Positions 10,674 to 20,995 of a DNA stretch of 64,000 nucleotides are shown piece by piece (position 1 is the first letter of the stretch; every line of letters begins with the position of its first letter). The translations under genes and the position numbers were made by a program. The notes under the pieces are model-generated. The model did no database searches. It worked only from the letters and a program-made list of their open reading frames with translations, and was not told the origin of the DNA. The DNA comes from Angiostrongylus vasorum (Eukaryota > Nematoda > Chromadorea > Rhabditida > Metastrongylidae), in assembly GCA_018806985.1 (NCBI GenBank), contig JADANN010000200.1:458001-522000 (forward strand). Direction: 5' to 3'.

Positions 10674-12807
10674 GAAGAGAAATGGGAAGAATATAAAGAC
10701 CTTCAAAAGAGAAGCGACCAAAAAAATACAACTAAAAACAGCCGAAACAACAACACCACTGACTGAAGAAAAAACAGAACCAACTAAAACGACCACAACG
10801 AAAGGGCCAGAAGGAAGTAGCACGACAGTAGGAGCAACAATTGCGATAGCTGCAACGACAACAACAACAACCGTAGCTATAGTGGATCAAGCCACAACAA
10901 CTTTGTCAAAACAAACTAAAGCAACATTGGAGAAACCAGAAGGAACAATAGAAACCACATCAGAAACCACTGAGAAACAAGACACTCCTTCTTGGAGATC
11001 GACTTCAAGTACGACTTCCAAAGATATTTTAAGCACTACCACGGACGTTATCAAAGAAGAGAGCGCCTATAAAATCATATTGTAAGTGGTTGAAACTGGA
11101 GACATAATTTAGGCGGAACGAACCAATTTTTATGTTTACAAAAGCGGACAAGCTCTGAAGTCTAAATTAAAAAGGAATAATATGTATGTATAGGAGGCAG
11201 GTAGGGCAGGGGGTAGTGATGCCGTTCTCCACCAGAAAGGCACTGGTTCGACCTTGCCCTGAGCTCACTAAACCTGCCATCACTCTCGCATCGGCAGATG
11301 CCACACGTTTCTAAGAAAAAATTCAGTCTTTGCAATCCAAGTGAGTACACCTTAAATACACAAGCAGCAGCCGAAGTAGATGTGAAAAAATTCGAAGGCC
11401 CAAGTGAAGGATAAATACAAAGGAACGGATCGAATGCAGGAACTGCTGAGATCCGCACAGTAGATGTGAAAGACGGGTCATGTACGAAATAAGTGATATT
11501 TAAAAGACCTTTAATACAGGTATGTGTTTTCTTTCTAATAATTGGAAGTACTGTTAAGTTCACAAAGGATGTTCGGTGTTCGTTTTCCCACTCCCCTTTG
11601 AGGTAGCGAAGCCCACAAATCAGGGTTGCCAGATGGCTATAAGACATGTCTAAGACAATAAAACGCCAACTTGACAAAGCGATAAGCCACCGTTAGCCAT
11701 TGTGTTGGCGAAATAAAGATTCAGACCAATCAACGATGTGGAATAGAGTCGAAGGCATGATGCACTCTGTGGGATTGATGAAAGTCGCAACATATTTCCA
11801 TTACCATTTACTAGAAAAAAAGTGGTAGAGAAGAAGTATATATACAAATTGAATCGATTTTGAGCAGTTCATCTTAATAACACTACTATTATATTGCTTA
11901 TTTCCTTTCGAATAGTTTTTCTTTCCCAGCAACTACGCTGTTCGCTGTACGTCAAACAACTTTCTGAATGATTTTAACAACGTTATCAAAAGGCTTTCAG
12001 ACGTCGAACTACGACTTTACTTCTCATTCTTAACATTTTCGTCATCGTTGTATAGATTTGTCAACTGTTGTTGATCAATTTCTCTACGAAGAAAATATCG
12101 TCATCACTCTGAGAAACGTATGCTTGAAAACAAGAACGACAGAACGAAGGCACAAACCGTAGGCCGCGCTAGAACATCCGACAACGAATCTACGACAGAT
12201 CTGCAGCACGGCAATAAGGCGATAAAAAATAACGTTACCAAAAGTAGGACGAGTCGGTAATGAAGAAATAACGTAACGGAGATTGCGAAACCACCAGCGA
12301 AAATAGTGTCCATTGCATAATTTACAGTTTAAATAATAAATATAGAACAATGGTTGCTCTTATGAAAATGCAACGAATGTTGAGCCTTTAGTCGAGAAAA
12401 ATGAAGAGACTACGTCGAAATCAAATGAAAACTAAGCACGAAATGAAAGGAAAATAAAAGAAATTAACCCGAACATCAATATTGCTAGGACGAAGTGTCA
12501 CATTGGAATTAGCGCACGTAATTTTTGAAGAGAAGGCTTTTTTTCGCCTAAACTAAGAAAAGTTAGTCAGCTGGCAAACCTCCACAATGCGAGGCACACT
12601 GAGGCGTTCAGTGGTGAGCCTACGTGGTGCGTCCTTGGGTGGTGGATATTGCGCGATGAAAGTCGGATCAAGGGCTTCCACTTATATTCCCCTGAGAAGC
12701 AAGTGGTGTATTCAGAAGATGTATATGTTGTCGTTGCTCCAGCCGATCGACGGCATATGGAGTACACGTGCATTAGCACGCCAGACTTTATGTACTCTGC
12801 ACCATGA
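10674..12807 (+). CDS. Candidate multi-exon gene with Thr-rich (mucin-like) segment
   Basis: Not recognised. The segment to 11081 encodes about 135 residues very rich in Thr, Ser, Lys and Glu (runs such as ATTTTTTVAIV), as in O-glycosylated stalks, and ends at a perfect GTAAGT donor in phase 2. A strong TTTCTTTCCCAG acceptor opens 11930-12049. Phase-compatible frames follow at 12092-12256 and 12531-12807. The last has a convincing protein-like sequence (SGEPTWCVLGWWILRDE, SPEKQVVYSEDVYVVV) and stops at TGA 12805-12807. Acceptors at 12091 and 12530 end in GAAG and are poor, and CAG at 12570 is an alternative start for the last exon. Upstream of 10674 the frame meets a TAG. A coil-like frame continues further back after a shift, so the 5' end is unknown. 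The 849-bp intron holds a SINE-D copy. Confidence 0.38.
11192..11505 (+). repeat. SINE-D copy (second tRNA-headed family)
   Basis: AGGGGGTAGTGATGCCG A-box region and CTGGTTCGACCTTGCC B-box. Ends GAGATCCGCACAGTAGATG and AAAGACGGGTCATG, also seen in the copy at 15.5 kb. Lies in an intron of the Thr-rich candidate gene. Confidence 0.7.
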
Positions 12808-14040
12808 TTCAGTCAATAACCTACCTCAATCTAAAAGAATTAAGAATGCGAGTGAATAAAAAAAATGAGTGAATAAGAATGAAAGAAAAGCAAGAAGAAC
12901 AGCTTTGTGTCATAAGTTGTTTTCGTATTGTTGTTGCAAACATAGTCCCAGTTTTTACGGTCAGCGGAGACAAACGAGTACTTCACTGGGCTTATTAAGG
13001 TAAAGTATTACAGTTGTTAAACGTGGTGAAAATAGGATTCTTTACTAGTTGTTTGTGCTGTAGTATTTTGACTCATTGCTGTTTCTCCAAATTTCCTAAC
13101 GTGCAAGCAAAATTTCGGCAGTTGGCAAGGACTCAATTGTTACCAGAGAATAGCAGGCAGTGACATTTGAATTAGGCAATAGGAGAGCTTTTCCACTTAG
13201 AAAGATTCAGCAGCTCGCGAAACTCTTCATGAATAGCGGGTCATTAACGCAAACCTTCTCAAATAAACCGTGAAGACGAACGTGCTCTTCGTTCACAATT
13301 GAATTCTCGTCTACCGTCTATCACGTTTTAAATGCTTAGATGCCATAGTTTATCTAAGATCATTTGTTGATGTTTCTCGACATAGTAAGGATGAAGCATG
13401 GCAAAGAATTGTAGATAGATGCTTAGATGATCTTCATCACATGTCATATGGGTGCAAGAACTTCGGTTGATTTTCTTGCAACTACCATATGGAATAACTG
13501 AGGTAAAAGCGCTCATTGGACTGTAACTTGCTTGCCTGTTATCCTCAGTTCTCACTGGCTATTGAGTGCTAGTCGAGGGTTATCTCCTCCAGAATCTCTA
13601 GATGACGGTCCTACAGTGTTCTCAGGTCTTCATCAAAGTCTGAAGGTAGCCTTTGTCAAGCGGAGAGATGTTTGCTTCTTTGCAACAGAGATTCTCACAA
13701 TCGAGAATAATTTCTGTGGCGGCAAAGAATCTGACAAGCTGACTAATGCTCGAGGACGATGGTGTATCACTTAACATAGAACAGATTGCATCAAACACGA
13801 GTTGATGCGAATAGCAAATAGCAAGTATTCAAGGAGGCAATAAAACATAGGAGATAAAACGACTTTTTAAGGTGGAAGTGAACCACTGAGGTTGAGCATA
13901 GAGGTGGAATAAGTCTAGTCCACTATGGTAGTCATACCATTCGCAGCAAACCTACAGTGGCAGATTTTCCTGGGAACCCCTTGCTTTTCAACCATTTTGT
14001 TGAATCAACATTACGATTTCAATGATTAAACTGACTTATT
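12808..14040. other. No firm gene
   Basis: A plus-strand frame at 13550-13774 after a TTATCCTCAG acceptor (SPPESLDDGPTVFSGLHQSL...) is coding-like but unassigned. Nothing else. Confidence 0.3.
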
Positions 14041-14048
14041 TTCGTTAC

Positions 14049-14432
14049 CCTCCCAATGGTTTACCACCTCATCGTGGCTGGGAAGTGTTCCTGGGTGTCG
14101 GACTGCGATGTACAGCAGGGGATGCGTCTCCCCCGTCAGGGTCTCCCAAGCTGAGAAGGAGTCCGGCGTTTCCATCAGGAACCCTAGCTAAGAGTAAACC
14201 AATACCAGGATCCACCACCGTCCTGGTATTAAAGTCGCATGGTGGCAAATCCTCCTCTGATCCACAACGGCTGCGACTGCCTGTTGTGGTGCCCACCTGG
14301 AGGAGACTTTTGCCAGGTTGTCCTCGAGATTCCACTGAACTACAATGGCTTAACCATCAGATCTCCGAAAAATGGTGATTATGCTGGAGCCCGCACAACT
14401 AGTGAAGACGAGTCGTTCAAGTGTCAAGTATA
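14049..14432 (+). mobile_element. Repeat-B copy
   Basis: Full-length repeat-B, plus strand, from CCAATGGTTTACCACC to AGACGAGTCGTTCAAGTG. TTCGTTAC is duplicated at 14041-14048 and 14433-14440. The ORFs on both strands here are not conserved between copies. Confidence 0.78.
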
Positions 14433-14705
14433 TTCGTTACTACAATGGGTTATGGTGCGAATTTTTACAAGGGCCGCTTACGCTCGATACAGCACCCGGC
14501 ACTCGACGACATAGTCTCTATCGTGTTACTTCTCAGTATGGTTGACTAGAAACTCGTTAAGCACCAATGAAACTATGGCTATTGTTGTTCAATCGCCTCA
14601 AGCTTAGCTGCAATGCGAACTAAGCAAGATGAAGATAGTATGTTACGTTAAGAAACAGCCGCATATGCTGCTCTAGGTTTTTGAACAGCATGATTTAAAA
14701 ACATA

Positions 14706-14748
14706 TATACGGCTAACGTTTTGAAAACTTCGCCTTCATCAGAGCAAG
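14706..14748 (-). repeat. PLE-type terminal motif, isolated
   Basis: Minus strand reads CTGATGAAGGCGAAG then TTTTCAAAACGTTAGCC. The hammerhead-like CUGAUGA box is intact here but GAAA is changed. No other PLE sequence is recognised nearby. Confidence 0.45.
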
Positions 14749-14971
14749 ACTGGTTCGAGAAGATAGTTCACAAACCGTGGTCCTTGAGATATAGGTGTTA
14801 AAAACCCTTTTTTTAATAACACCGTTCCATCCTAAAAGGCTTCAAATTCGAGTAAACAACACACTTTTCTTAGTTCAACTTTCAATAGCAAGCAAAGCGA
14901 TAACTCGGACTTTGGTGATCCGTACGAATGCATCAGTTGTGATCATAACGCTAAATTCCAGGCTAGACTAG

Positions 14972-15291
14972 ATGAACGCCAAAATAGAAAGGTTTCCTGC
15001 AGAGGAAGGGCAACAAGAAAAGCTGTTATCGTAAGATCGGCGGCGTGGAAAATTGAACAGTATATGGGGTGTGCAAGGAGTTTTTGAGTGAGATGTGTAG
15101 AAAACTAGTCGAAAAAACAAAATCTTCACAACGCTAAAGTCAATATCAGTGAAAGGCACGAAATTTCGGTGGAGTGGAGAGAAGAATGTACTGTGATTAC
15201 ATAAAATACCTACCTTTTTAGCTTCTTAGATGATACTTCTTCGTGTTTCATGTTGGTTTCAACATATCTCCCATTTGACCCGTTTTCTTAA
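14972..15291 (+). CDS. Possible 42-residue spliced gene
   Basis: Not recognised. An ATTCCAG acceptor ends at 14961, ten bases before the ATG at 14972, as expected for a trans-spliced leader site. Exon 14972-15030 starts MNAKIERFPAEEGQQEKLL and ends at GTAAGA in phase 2. A CTTTTTAG acceptor leads into 15222-15291, which continues FLDDTSSCFMLVSTYLPFD and stops at TAA. Both splice signals are good and the phases agree, but a 42-residue product is short. The second exon could splice on at a GTTTCA inside it. There is no homology I can name. Confidence 0.3.
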
Positions 15292-15469
15292 ATTATTATT
15301 CGTGGAGGGAGTCGGACTCAGATGTGAATTCGAATGGTGGTTCGGCTCCAAGTTAATGATCTATGGACTGATACCACCAATGACGTGCTGAGTGCTGTTC
15401 AAGCGTGAATCCTATTGGAAATTCGATGTAGTCAAACAGTTGTGTGATGGTCTAATGTGTTTCATAGAA

Positions 15470-15850
15470 TATTTTTTTTATTTTATTTTCATACGACCCG
15501 TCTTCAAGTCTACTGTGCGGATCCCGACATTTCTCAGATTCGATTCTTTTTCCTCGCATCCATCATCCACGAAGGTCACCCGTTTTTGCATATGGCTTCG
15601 ACTTCTGCTTGAGGATTTTCATTTCATCTTGAATGTTGTAGGATGCTGGTCGAGGCGATTCTCCTGGCGTTCTGATAGCTGGCCTGCAACATTCCCGAAT
15701 GGATTACAGAGAGTGATTTTTCTCGGACAAGTTCGGTACGAAGTCCCAGACCCCAGAAGGATGAGAGGCTTGGTTGGCCCGCGGCGGAATCGAACTAACA
15801 CCATCCTCGTGACCACCGACATCACTACCACTGTACTGTCGGCCCCCCTG
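15470..15850 (-). repeat. SINE-D copy with SINE-A-like core
   Basis: On the minus strand: GTACAGTGGTAGTGATG A-box region and TTAGTTCGATTCCGCC B-box. Next comes CCAACCAAGCCTCTCATCC and CTTCTGGGGTCTGGG, which is the SINE-A core, and then the SINE-D tail. Confidence 0.7.
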
Positions 15851-15964
15851 TTATATGAAATAACATTGCTTTAACAGTAATAACTAGAACTGGGCTCATA
15901 TAGGTCAACGGTTAGAGGTATCCAGCAATACTCAGGTGATCATTGGGTTAATTTCGCACCCTGT

Positions 15965-16110
15965 GCTTGCGAATGGTCATGAAGAACGGATTGGCTACGT
16001 ATACCCCATTAACGCTCAACGGAACGAATATCTCCGAATGCTCCAGTTACGTTTATCTAGGTCGGGAAATAAACGTGATGAACGACTTAGCTCCAAAGTT
16101 GAGCAGAAAG
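15965..16110 (+). mobile_element. RTE LINE fragment
   Basis: About 145 bp matching the RT thumb region of the other copies (the stretch reading GNEISERNEYLRMLQLRL in one frame and the AACGATGACTTAGCTCC-like block). Too short to classify alone; assigned by similarity to 19.6 kb and 41.5 kb. Confidence 0.65.
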
Positions 16111-16665
16111 ATATAGATATAGATATAAGGTTAGATGTTTTCCAAACAACATGCAACTCGACGTTCATCGAGCAAAGGGTTTAAATGGTTATTCTACCAT
16201 TTCTTGTTCAATTTCATTGTATCACGACGCATTTAAATATGAAAACCAGGCAGAAAGAATGATGCTGTGAACTCTATGAAGCAAAATCGTTTATTCTTGC
16301 TTAAAATGGGCATAATATTACTCAGTAACACACAGAAGAACCTCAGCGTAATTCAACTCTCATGTAAGCTAGCGTCGTTGTAAATTATTCTACCACATCT
16401 TACCTCCAATCTGAAATCGTCGTGAAAATACAGTCCTGTGGTCAAACGGCAAAACCACATTTATGTATTCCTTCCATAGTTAAACAGGTGCAGTAGAAGA
16501 TATAATCTATGACATACTTTATTAGAAAATTTACAACTTGCCGAAATTAATCAAATGCTAATCTGACTTTAAGTCGCAGTATAACTGTAATATGACAACG
16601 TCTGATAAAGCGATACGTGAAAAGCATCATTGAAAAAAGTGAAGCTGAAAAGCTATCTGGCTTTT

Positions 16666-16968
16666 CTAAGCTTTTTCGGCAACATCACCGAGCTCATAAG
16701 CTACAGGGGCATCGCCGGTTGACGACGACGACGGCAGTGGAGCTGGATGCGGTGCAGATTGAACAGCAGGTGTCCTTTCAGTCGGAGAGGTCGAAGAGCT
16801 CACGTGCGTGTTGACGACAACATTATTCGATGGCATAACGATAGGTGGTTTCTCTTGTAGAATCACAATGAAGGCGTAAATGATGCCTGGTACGTAGAAG
16901 AACATCGAGAGCAACCAAGTGGAGAAGCACTCTTTGCCGCATCCGCGATCGATCATCACCGCAATACA
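16666..16968 (-). CDS. Pmp3/UPF0057 family membrane protein, 3' exon
   Basis: Pmp3 (UPF0057) proteins are small two-helix membrane proteins; yeast Pmp3 affects membrane potential and salt tolerance. The frame reads IAVMIDRGCGKE, then a hydrophobic stretch ending FFYVPGIIYAFIVIL. This matches the family's loop (RGCG) and second helix (PGIIHA). A 60-residue tail rich in Ser, Pro and Thr follows and ends at TAG 16666-16668. The usual first helix ending in LPP is missing. An ATTCCAG acceptor just before Cys (exon edge 16968) implies that this helix is on an upstream exon, which I could not find between 16990 and about 19400. The frame does run on to an ATG at 16989 with a stop directly before it, so a truncated protein without helix 1 is the alternative. 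Confidence 0.72.
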   Translation of the reverse strand, partial: CIAVMIDRGCGKECFSTWLLSMFFYVPGIIYAFIVILQEKPPIVMPSNNVVVNTHVSSSTSPTERTPAVQSAPHPAPLPSSSSTGDAPVAYELGDVAEKA

Positions 16969-17414
16969 CTGGAATCCATAGTTCTCCATTTATGGATAAG
17001 ATAATATAGATCTCTTACTGAATGGATTCACATTAAGGGAAGATACTGTCGACTTTTGTGTCATTAATGCGCAGTAATTGATTACGGTATATGGCTTTTT
17101 ATAAAAAGAGAAAGAAATAGACCGTGTTTATAAGAACCAAAATCTTGACAGCCTTTCATATCTCGCTGTTTCCGCAGAAATTTAGAGGTAAAGTGGCAAA
17201 CTTGCTCCAGATTCTATAGAGTCCTTATGGCATAAATCGTAGCGCAAGGCACGACTCTCAAATAATTCAAGACAAAAGTATTGCCAAACAAGCAACTCGC
17301 AAGCTAAATTAGAGAAAAAAACCTGTACAGAACACCATTGCTCGCCTTGCTTGGCAAATCTGAGTGATAGAATTATTATATCCATTACATTAATCATATT
17401 TGAGCGGTGTAATG

Positions 17415-17495
17415 TCGCATTTCTTCGGTAGGAGTTGAACCTAAGGCTTGTTGCACCGCCTTTTTCAGGCAACATCACACTGAGCCACATATATA
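17415..17495 (-). repeat. tRNA-like SINE head
   Basis: GTGGCTCAGTGTGATG and TAGGTTCAACTCCTACC on the minus strand fit A and B boxes; the flanks show no tRNA acceptor stem. Confidence 0.4.
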
Positions 17496-18861
17496 CTAGT
17501 GATAACGAAAAAATTAGGCAAAACTTACTGGGCAAAAAAGTGCGAGAGCCAGCAAAAGGCATTTACACATTACTCAGTTTGCCTAGAAAAGAACTGTAGT
17601 AAAAGACTTTCTAAGAACGCAGCGTAAACATTTTTCACCAGTGATAACACTGAAAACTTTATTTCTATCATTCAACTAAAACCCTTCTACATCGCTGGAA
17701 AATTACAAGCTCTTAAACTAAAAAGAAAAATGCGAACGAGGCGAAAATCACTGTGAAGTTTCTTGAATAGTTGCAAACGATACCGAAGAGACGGTATGTT
17801 GCTCAGAGAAGGCGCGCTCTCTCGCTCCACCCATTTTCGAACAGATGTTAGCGTCGCAAAAAGCTAACGGACGTTTTATTTATCCTTCTTTCGTCTTTGT
17901 TAGAACTATAGACGCAATAACTACAAGAAATAGCTTTCTGCGATTAGTCACAGAGTTAAATAAGATAAAAAAATGTCACAAATTTTAGGATTCTATTCAG
18001 AAGTGCTTTACAGTACCCTCGTCTACCGTGAGAATCTAAATTTAAGGTTCTTTTGTTTCCATAGAGGTGCTTCATGCTTCGAATAGTTTTATCCCATTTA
18101 AAACCATAAGTTCTACCTTGGCTTTTGTCGTCTCCACAAATTAACAGCCAGTAAATGGTCACCGAACGAGAGTGAAACATAATGAAGGATGAGCAAGATC
18201 GATTGACATGAGTCACAGCGTCTTCGTTGGGAGCAATGAAGCTTATAGACTTTATTTACGTAAAATCAAACTTCAATGGTAAAGAAATTATGTCGTGCTC
18301 GATTGTAACTCTTTTGCGTCACTAAGAAGGAGAATGTGATCAAAGTATCTCACCGAATCGTTACAGAACTCTCACCTACCGTGAGAGCCTTCTGAGCGGC
18401 AAGTAGACCAGATTTGTCAAGAAGCATAAAAAAATCTAAACACTGACTTAATGAGTTAAGGAAATCGAAAAGTCGCCATTAGTCATTATATACATTAAAT
18501 ACATATTATATCCCTTTAGAGTGCCCGATGGAATCCAATGCATGAAGCATCCATTAAAGGACTGGTCAGCAGCGAATGCTTAATCGTTTGACCTTTGTTT
18601 AATTTTATTTCCCGTCACTGTCTTGCCTTATAACTTAAGTGACCAATAGGAATAGAACAGAAACATCTTTTTGAGACCACGAGATTTTAAGTAGAGATCC
18701 ACTTGACTACTATTAACTAAGCCAGTGAACTGAATCAATTCAACACCTAATTCTCAAAACATCGACAGAAGGTAGTTGCAGGAATAAAAAAAGCGTGGAT
18801 AAGATCGCTGGACCCATACTAGGGAAAACTGAGAGCTCTTCATGTTAAAAAATTAAGATAT

Positions 18862-19092
18862 TTAAGCTGGTCTGTATGAATTATTTGGTGATATTCTTTC
18901 TGTTCTTCTTTGTTCAGCTAATTTGTGAAGAAGCTTAATTGTTCGGCAACGATAGATGATAAGTTCTCCATTACTAGAGTAACGAACGGGTTCAGAACTT
19001 TGCAGACCTGCACAAGATATTTTGCTATAATGCATTCGAAGCAGTACGAGAATTTTACAAAATATTCTTTCAACTGCAGTTTTGTGTGGCAT
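18862..19092 (-). CDS. 76-residue ORF or 3' exon, unknown
   Basis: Minus-strand frame MPHKTAVERIFCKILVLLRM... to a stop at 18862. A TTGTGCAG acceptor-like site lies before GLQSSEPVRYSSNGELIIYR, so the second half may be a last exon. Nearby minus-strand frames (17956-18216, and a 17-codon ATG frame ending at GTGAGA near 18382) may belong to the same locus, but I could not chain them. No family recognised. Confidence 0.25.
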   Translation of the reverse strand: MPHKTAVERIFCKILVLLRMHYSKISCAGLQSSEPVRYSSNGELIIYRCRTIKLLHKLAEQRRTERISPNNSYRPA

Positions 19093-19371
19093 TAATTTTT
19101 CTCAACACAGATGATACCAGTGCTGCAGTAGAAGTCGTGGGAGACTGACAAGCTGACGATAATCGTATCAGACGCAGGTTGGTCGCTCACCATCGCTGAA
19201 GATAGTGTTTTAACTCTTGATAACAACTCAGAACTTTAGTAGAAACGCTATGGTATACCCTTCAATAGTTGCACTCTCTGTAGAATGTGGGAAATGGATA
19301 AGAAAAGAAATTCGACAACACCGCTGTAGAAGGGGGTCACTGTAAAAATAAGCATAGACATATGCTTATAC

Positions 19372-19440
19372 CATCCGTATATGCATATAAAGTATCTATG
19401 TATGCCTATAATATATAATAATATATAATATATCTACAAA
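19372..19440. repeat. TA-rich low-complexity tract
   Basis: Short TATGCATATA and ATAATATATAATATATC units just before the RTE fragment. Confidence 0.7.
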
Positions 19441-19447
19441 AAAAACC

Positions 19448-19985
19448 GATGTTCGGCAATTACACCATCTTCCCTTTGCTGAAAACATCGTTCTTACAAC
19501 GCCAAACATTAGTCAGGTGGGTCAAATGCTTGCCAGTTTTGACAAATTCTGTGGAAAGATTGGTCTTCGACTAAATCTCCCAAAAACGATGTTCATGAGG
19601 AACGGATTGGTTTTGTATGCCCCATTCACGCTCAACGGAACGAATATCTACGAATGCTCTGGTTACATCTATCCAGATCGAGAAATCAACACGATGAAGG
19701 ACTTAGCTCCAGAGTTGAACATGAGAAGGCAAGCGGCTTGGGGAGCTTTCAAGAGCGTCGGGTATGTAGAGAAAACAAAGAACACCCGATTCCGTGCCCG
19801 TCTTTTCTACTCAACGGTACATCCTGCCTTCATGTATGCGTCAGAAACCTAGCCGATGCGTAAGCAGTATGAATGACCACCTAGCGTACTACTCTACTCT
19901 TGCACGCGACAAGATAAAAATGGAGGAATTACTGGCACCCGCTCGAGTCACTCGACGATCAGCTGGGCTACAGGTGATACACGTC
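19448..19985 (+). mobile_element. RTE LINE 3' fragment
   Basis: Plus-strand RTE 3' third: the FADD box is degraded at about 19470. Then KIGLRLNLPKTMFMRNGLVL, DLAPELNMRRQAAWGAFKSV and FYSTVHPAFMYASET follow, and the conserved 3' end with CGAGTCACTCGACGATCAGC at 19945-19965. The 111-residue ORF within it is a relic, not a host gene. Confidence 0.82.
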
Positions 19986-20005
19986 ATATATACAGGCATT
20001 CAAGG

Positions 20006-20275
20006 CGGGCACGTGTGGCGCAGTGGTTAAAGCGCCGTGCAGTACACATGGGATCGATCTTGCGGCCCAGGCTTATCAAGCCTTCCATCCCTCTGGGGTT
20101 GGTTCCAGACCTGCCTGGAAGGACAACAATGCTGGCCTGATCCATCAGTGAACCACCGCGAGTCACTGTGTAGGCCAGATACCCATTCAATCACCTCCAA
20201 TGATGTATAATGAAGTCGAATGCATGGCGCATCCCTCAAGTATTGATCAATGCCGTGAGCTTTATCCTTCACAAC
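20006..20275 (+). repeat. SINE-A copy
   Basis: Well-preserved A-box GTGTGGCGCAGTGGTTAAAG and B-box-like GGGATCGATC, followed by core and CTTTATCC tail. It follows the RTE 3' fragment after about 20 bp. Confidence 0.8.
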
Positions 20276-20833
20276 ACTTTCGCGGTAGTTGACAGCACCT
20301 GACGTAGATTATTGTGAAGCCAACAATAATTTCTCGAGCACTAGTGCATTTAAAAACTTGAGAACCACACAGAGTTATGGGACGAGATTGGCTGTTACAC
20401 TCTATTGTATAATTCCAATACAATAATTTTGAGCTACAAGCTTGGCTAGTCATTATTTGAGAAATTGAAAAACTGGAAGAAATTTGAATGGTTGACCTTA
20501 TAAACAAAAGCGGGACATCATAACAGAGAGCCGCTGTGTCACGCTGAACGATTTCCCGTTAACCGAGCTCTTTTGCCTTCGAAAAACAAGTCTTGAAGCG
20601 AAAAGTATGGAAGCAAAGTACTTTCATAGGTTCCAAGAATTAGTTTGTTTTCCCAGAATAGAAGAATTTTGTGTTGTGGCAGAACTGTAGATTCTAAAAG
20701 CATTTACTTAACTTATGAAATTTAGTATGATCTGGGATCAATTGCCTCAAAGTTAAAAGCTGACACTTCTTCAGTTGTCGCATGACTCCACATGTCGTCA
20801 TTTCTTCACTTATGGGTTAATTCTTTTCTAGGG

Positions 20834-20995
20834 ATGTCAAGTAAACAAAATCATGAAATGGAATGCAACAGTATGAGCAGATGGTGCGATCGAAGGCACT
20901 TTTTGTTGAGAAAAAGAGTGGCATTTTGCTTTTGTGATGCAATGGCGTTCTCCAAATGTTTAAGAATCTTAGAAGGCTCTTCTGCTGCTTACTAG
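20834..20995 (+). CDS. Small Cys-containing ORF behind a splice acceptor
   Basis: Not recognised. A TTCTTTTCTAG acceptor ends at 20831, two bases before the ATG, a spacing typical of SL trans-splicing in nematodes. The 53-residue frame starts MSSKQNHEMECNSMSRW, has five cysteines and a short hydrophobic middle (VAFCFCDAMAF), and ends at TAG. An overlapping minus-strand frame of similar length exists, so strand is not certain. No neighbour helps. Confidence 0.25.
   Translation: MSSKQNHEMECNSMSRWCDRRHFLLRKRVAFCFCDAMAFSKCLRILEGSSAAY

Noticed and set aside
20006..20110. tRNA gene
   Set aside because: A and B boxes are present, but no acceptor stem or anticodon arm forms and the body continues as SINE-A; the same holds for the other tRNA-like heads.
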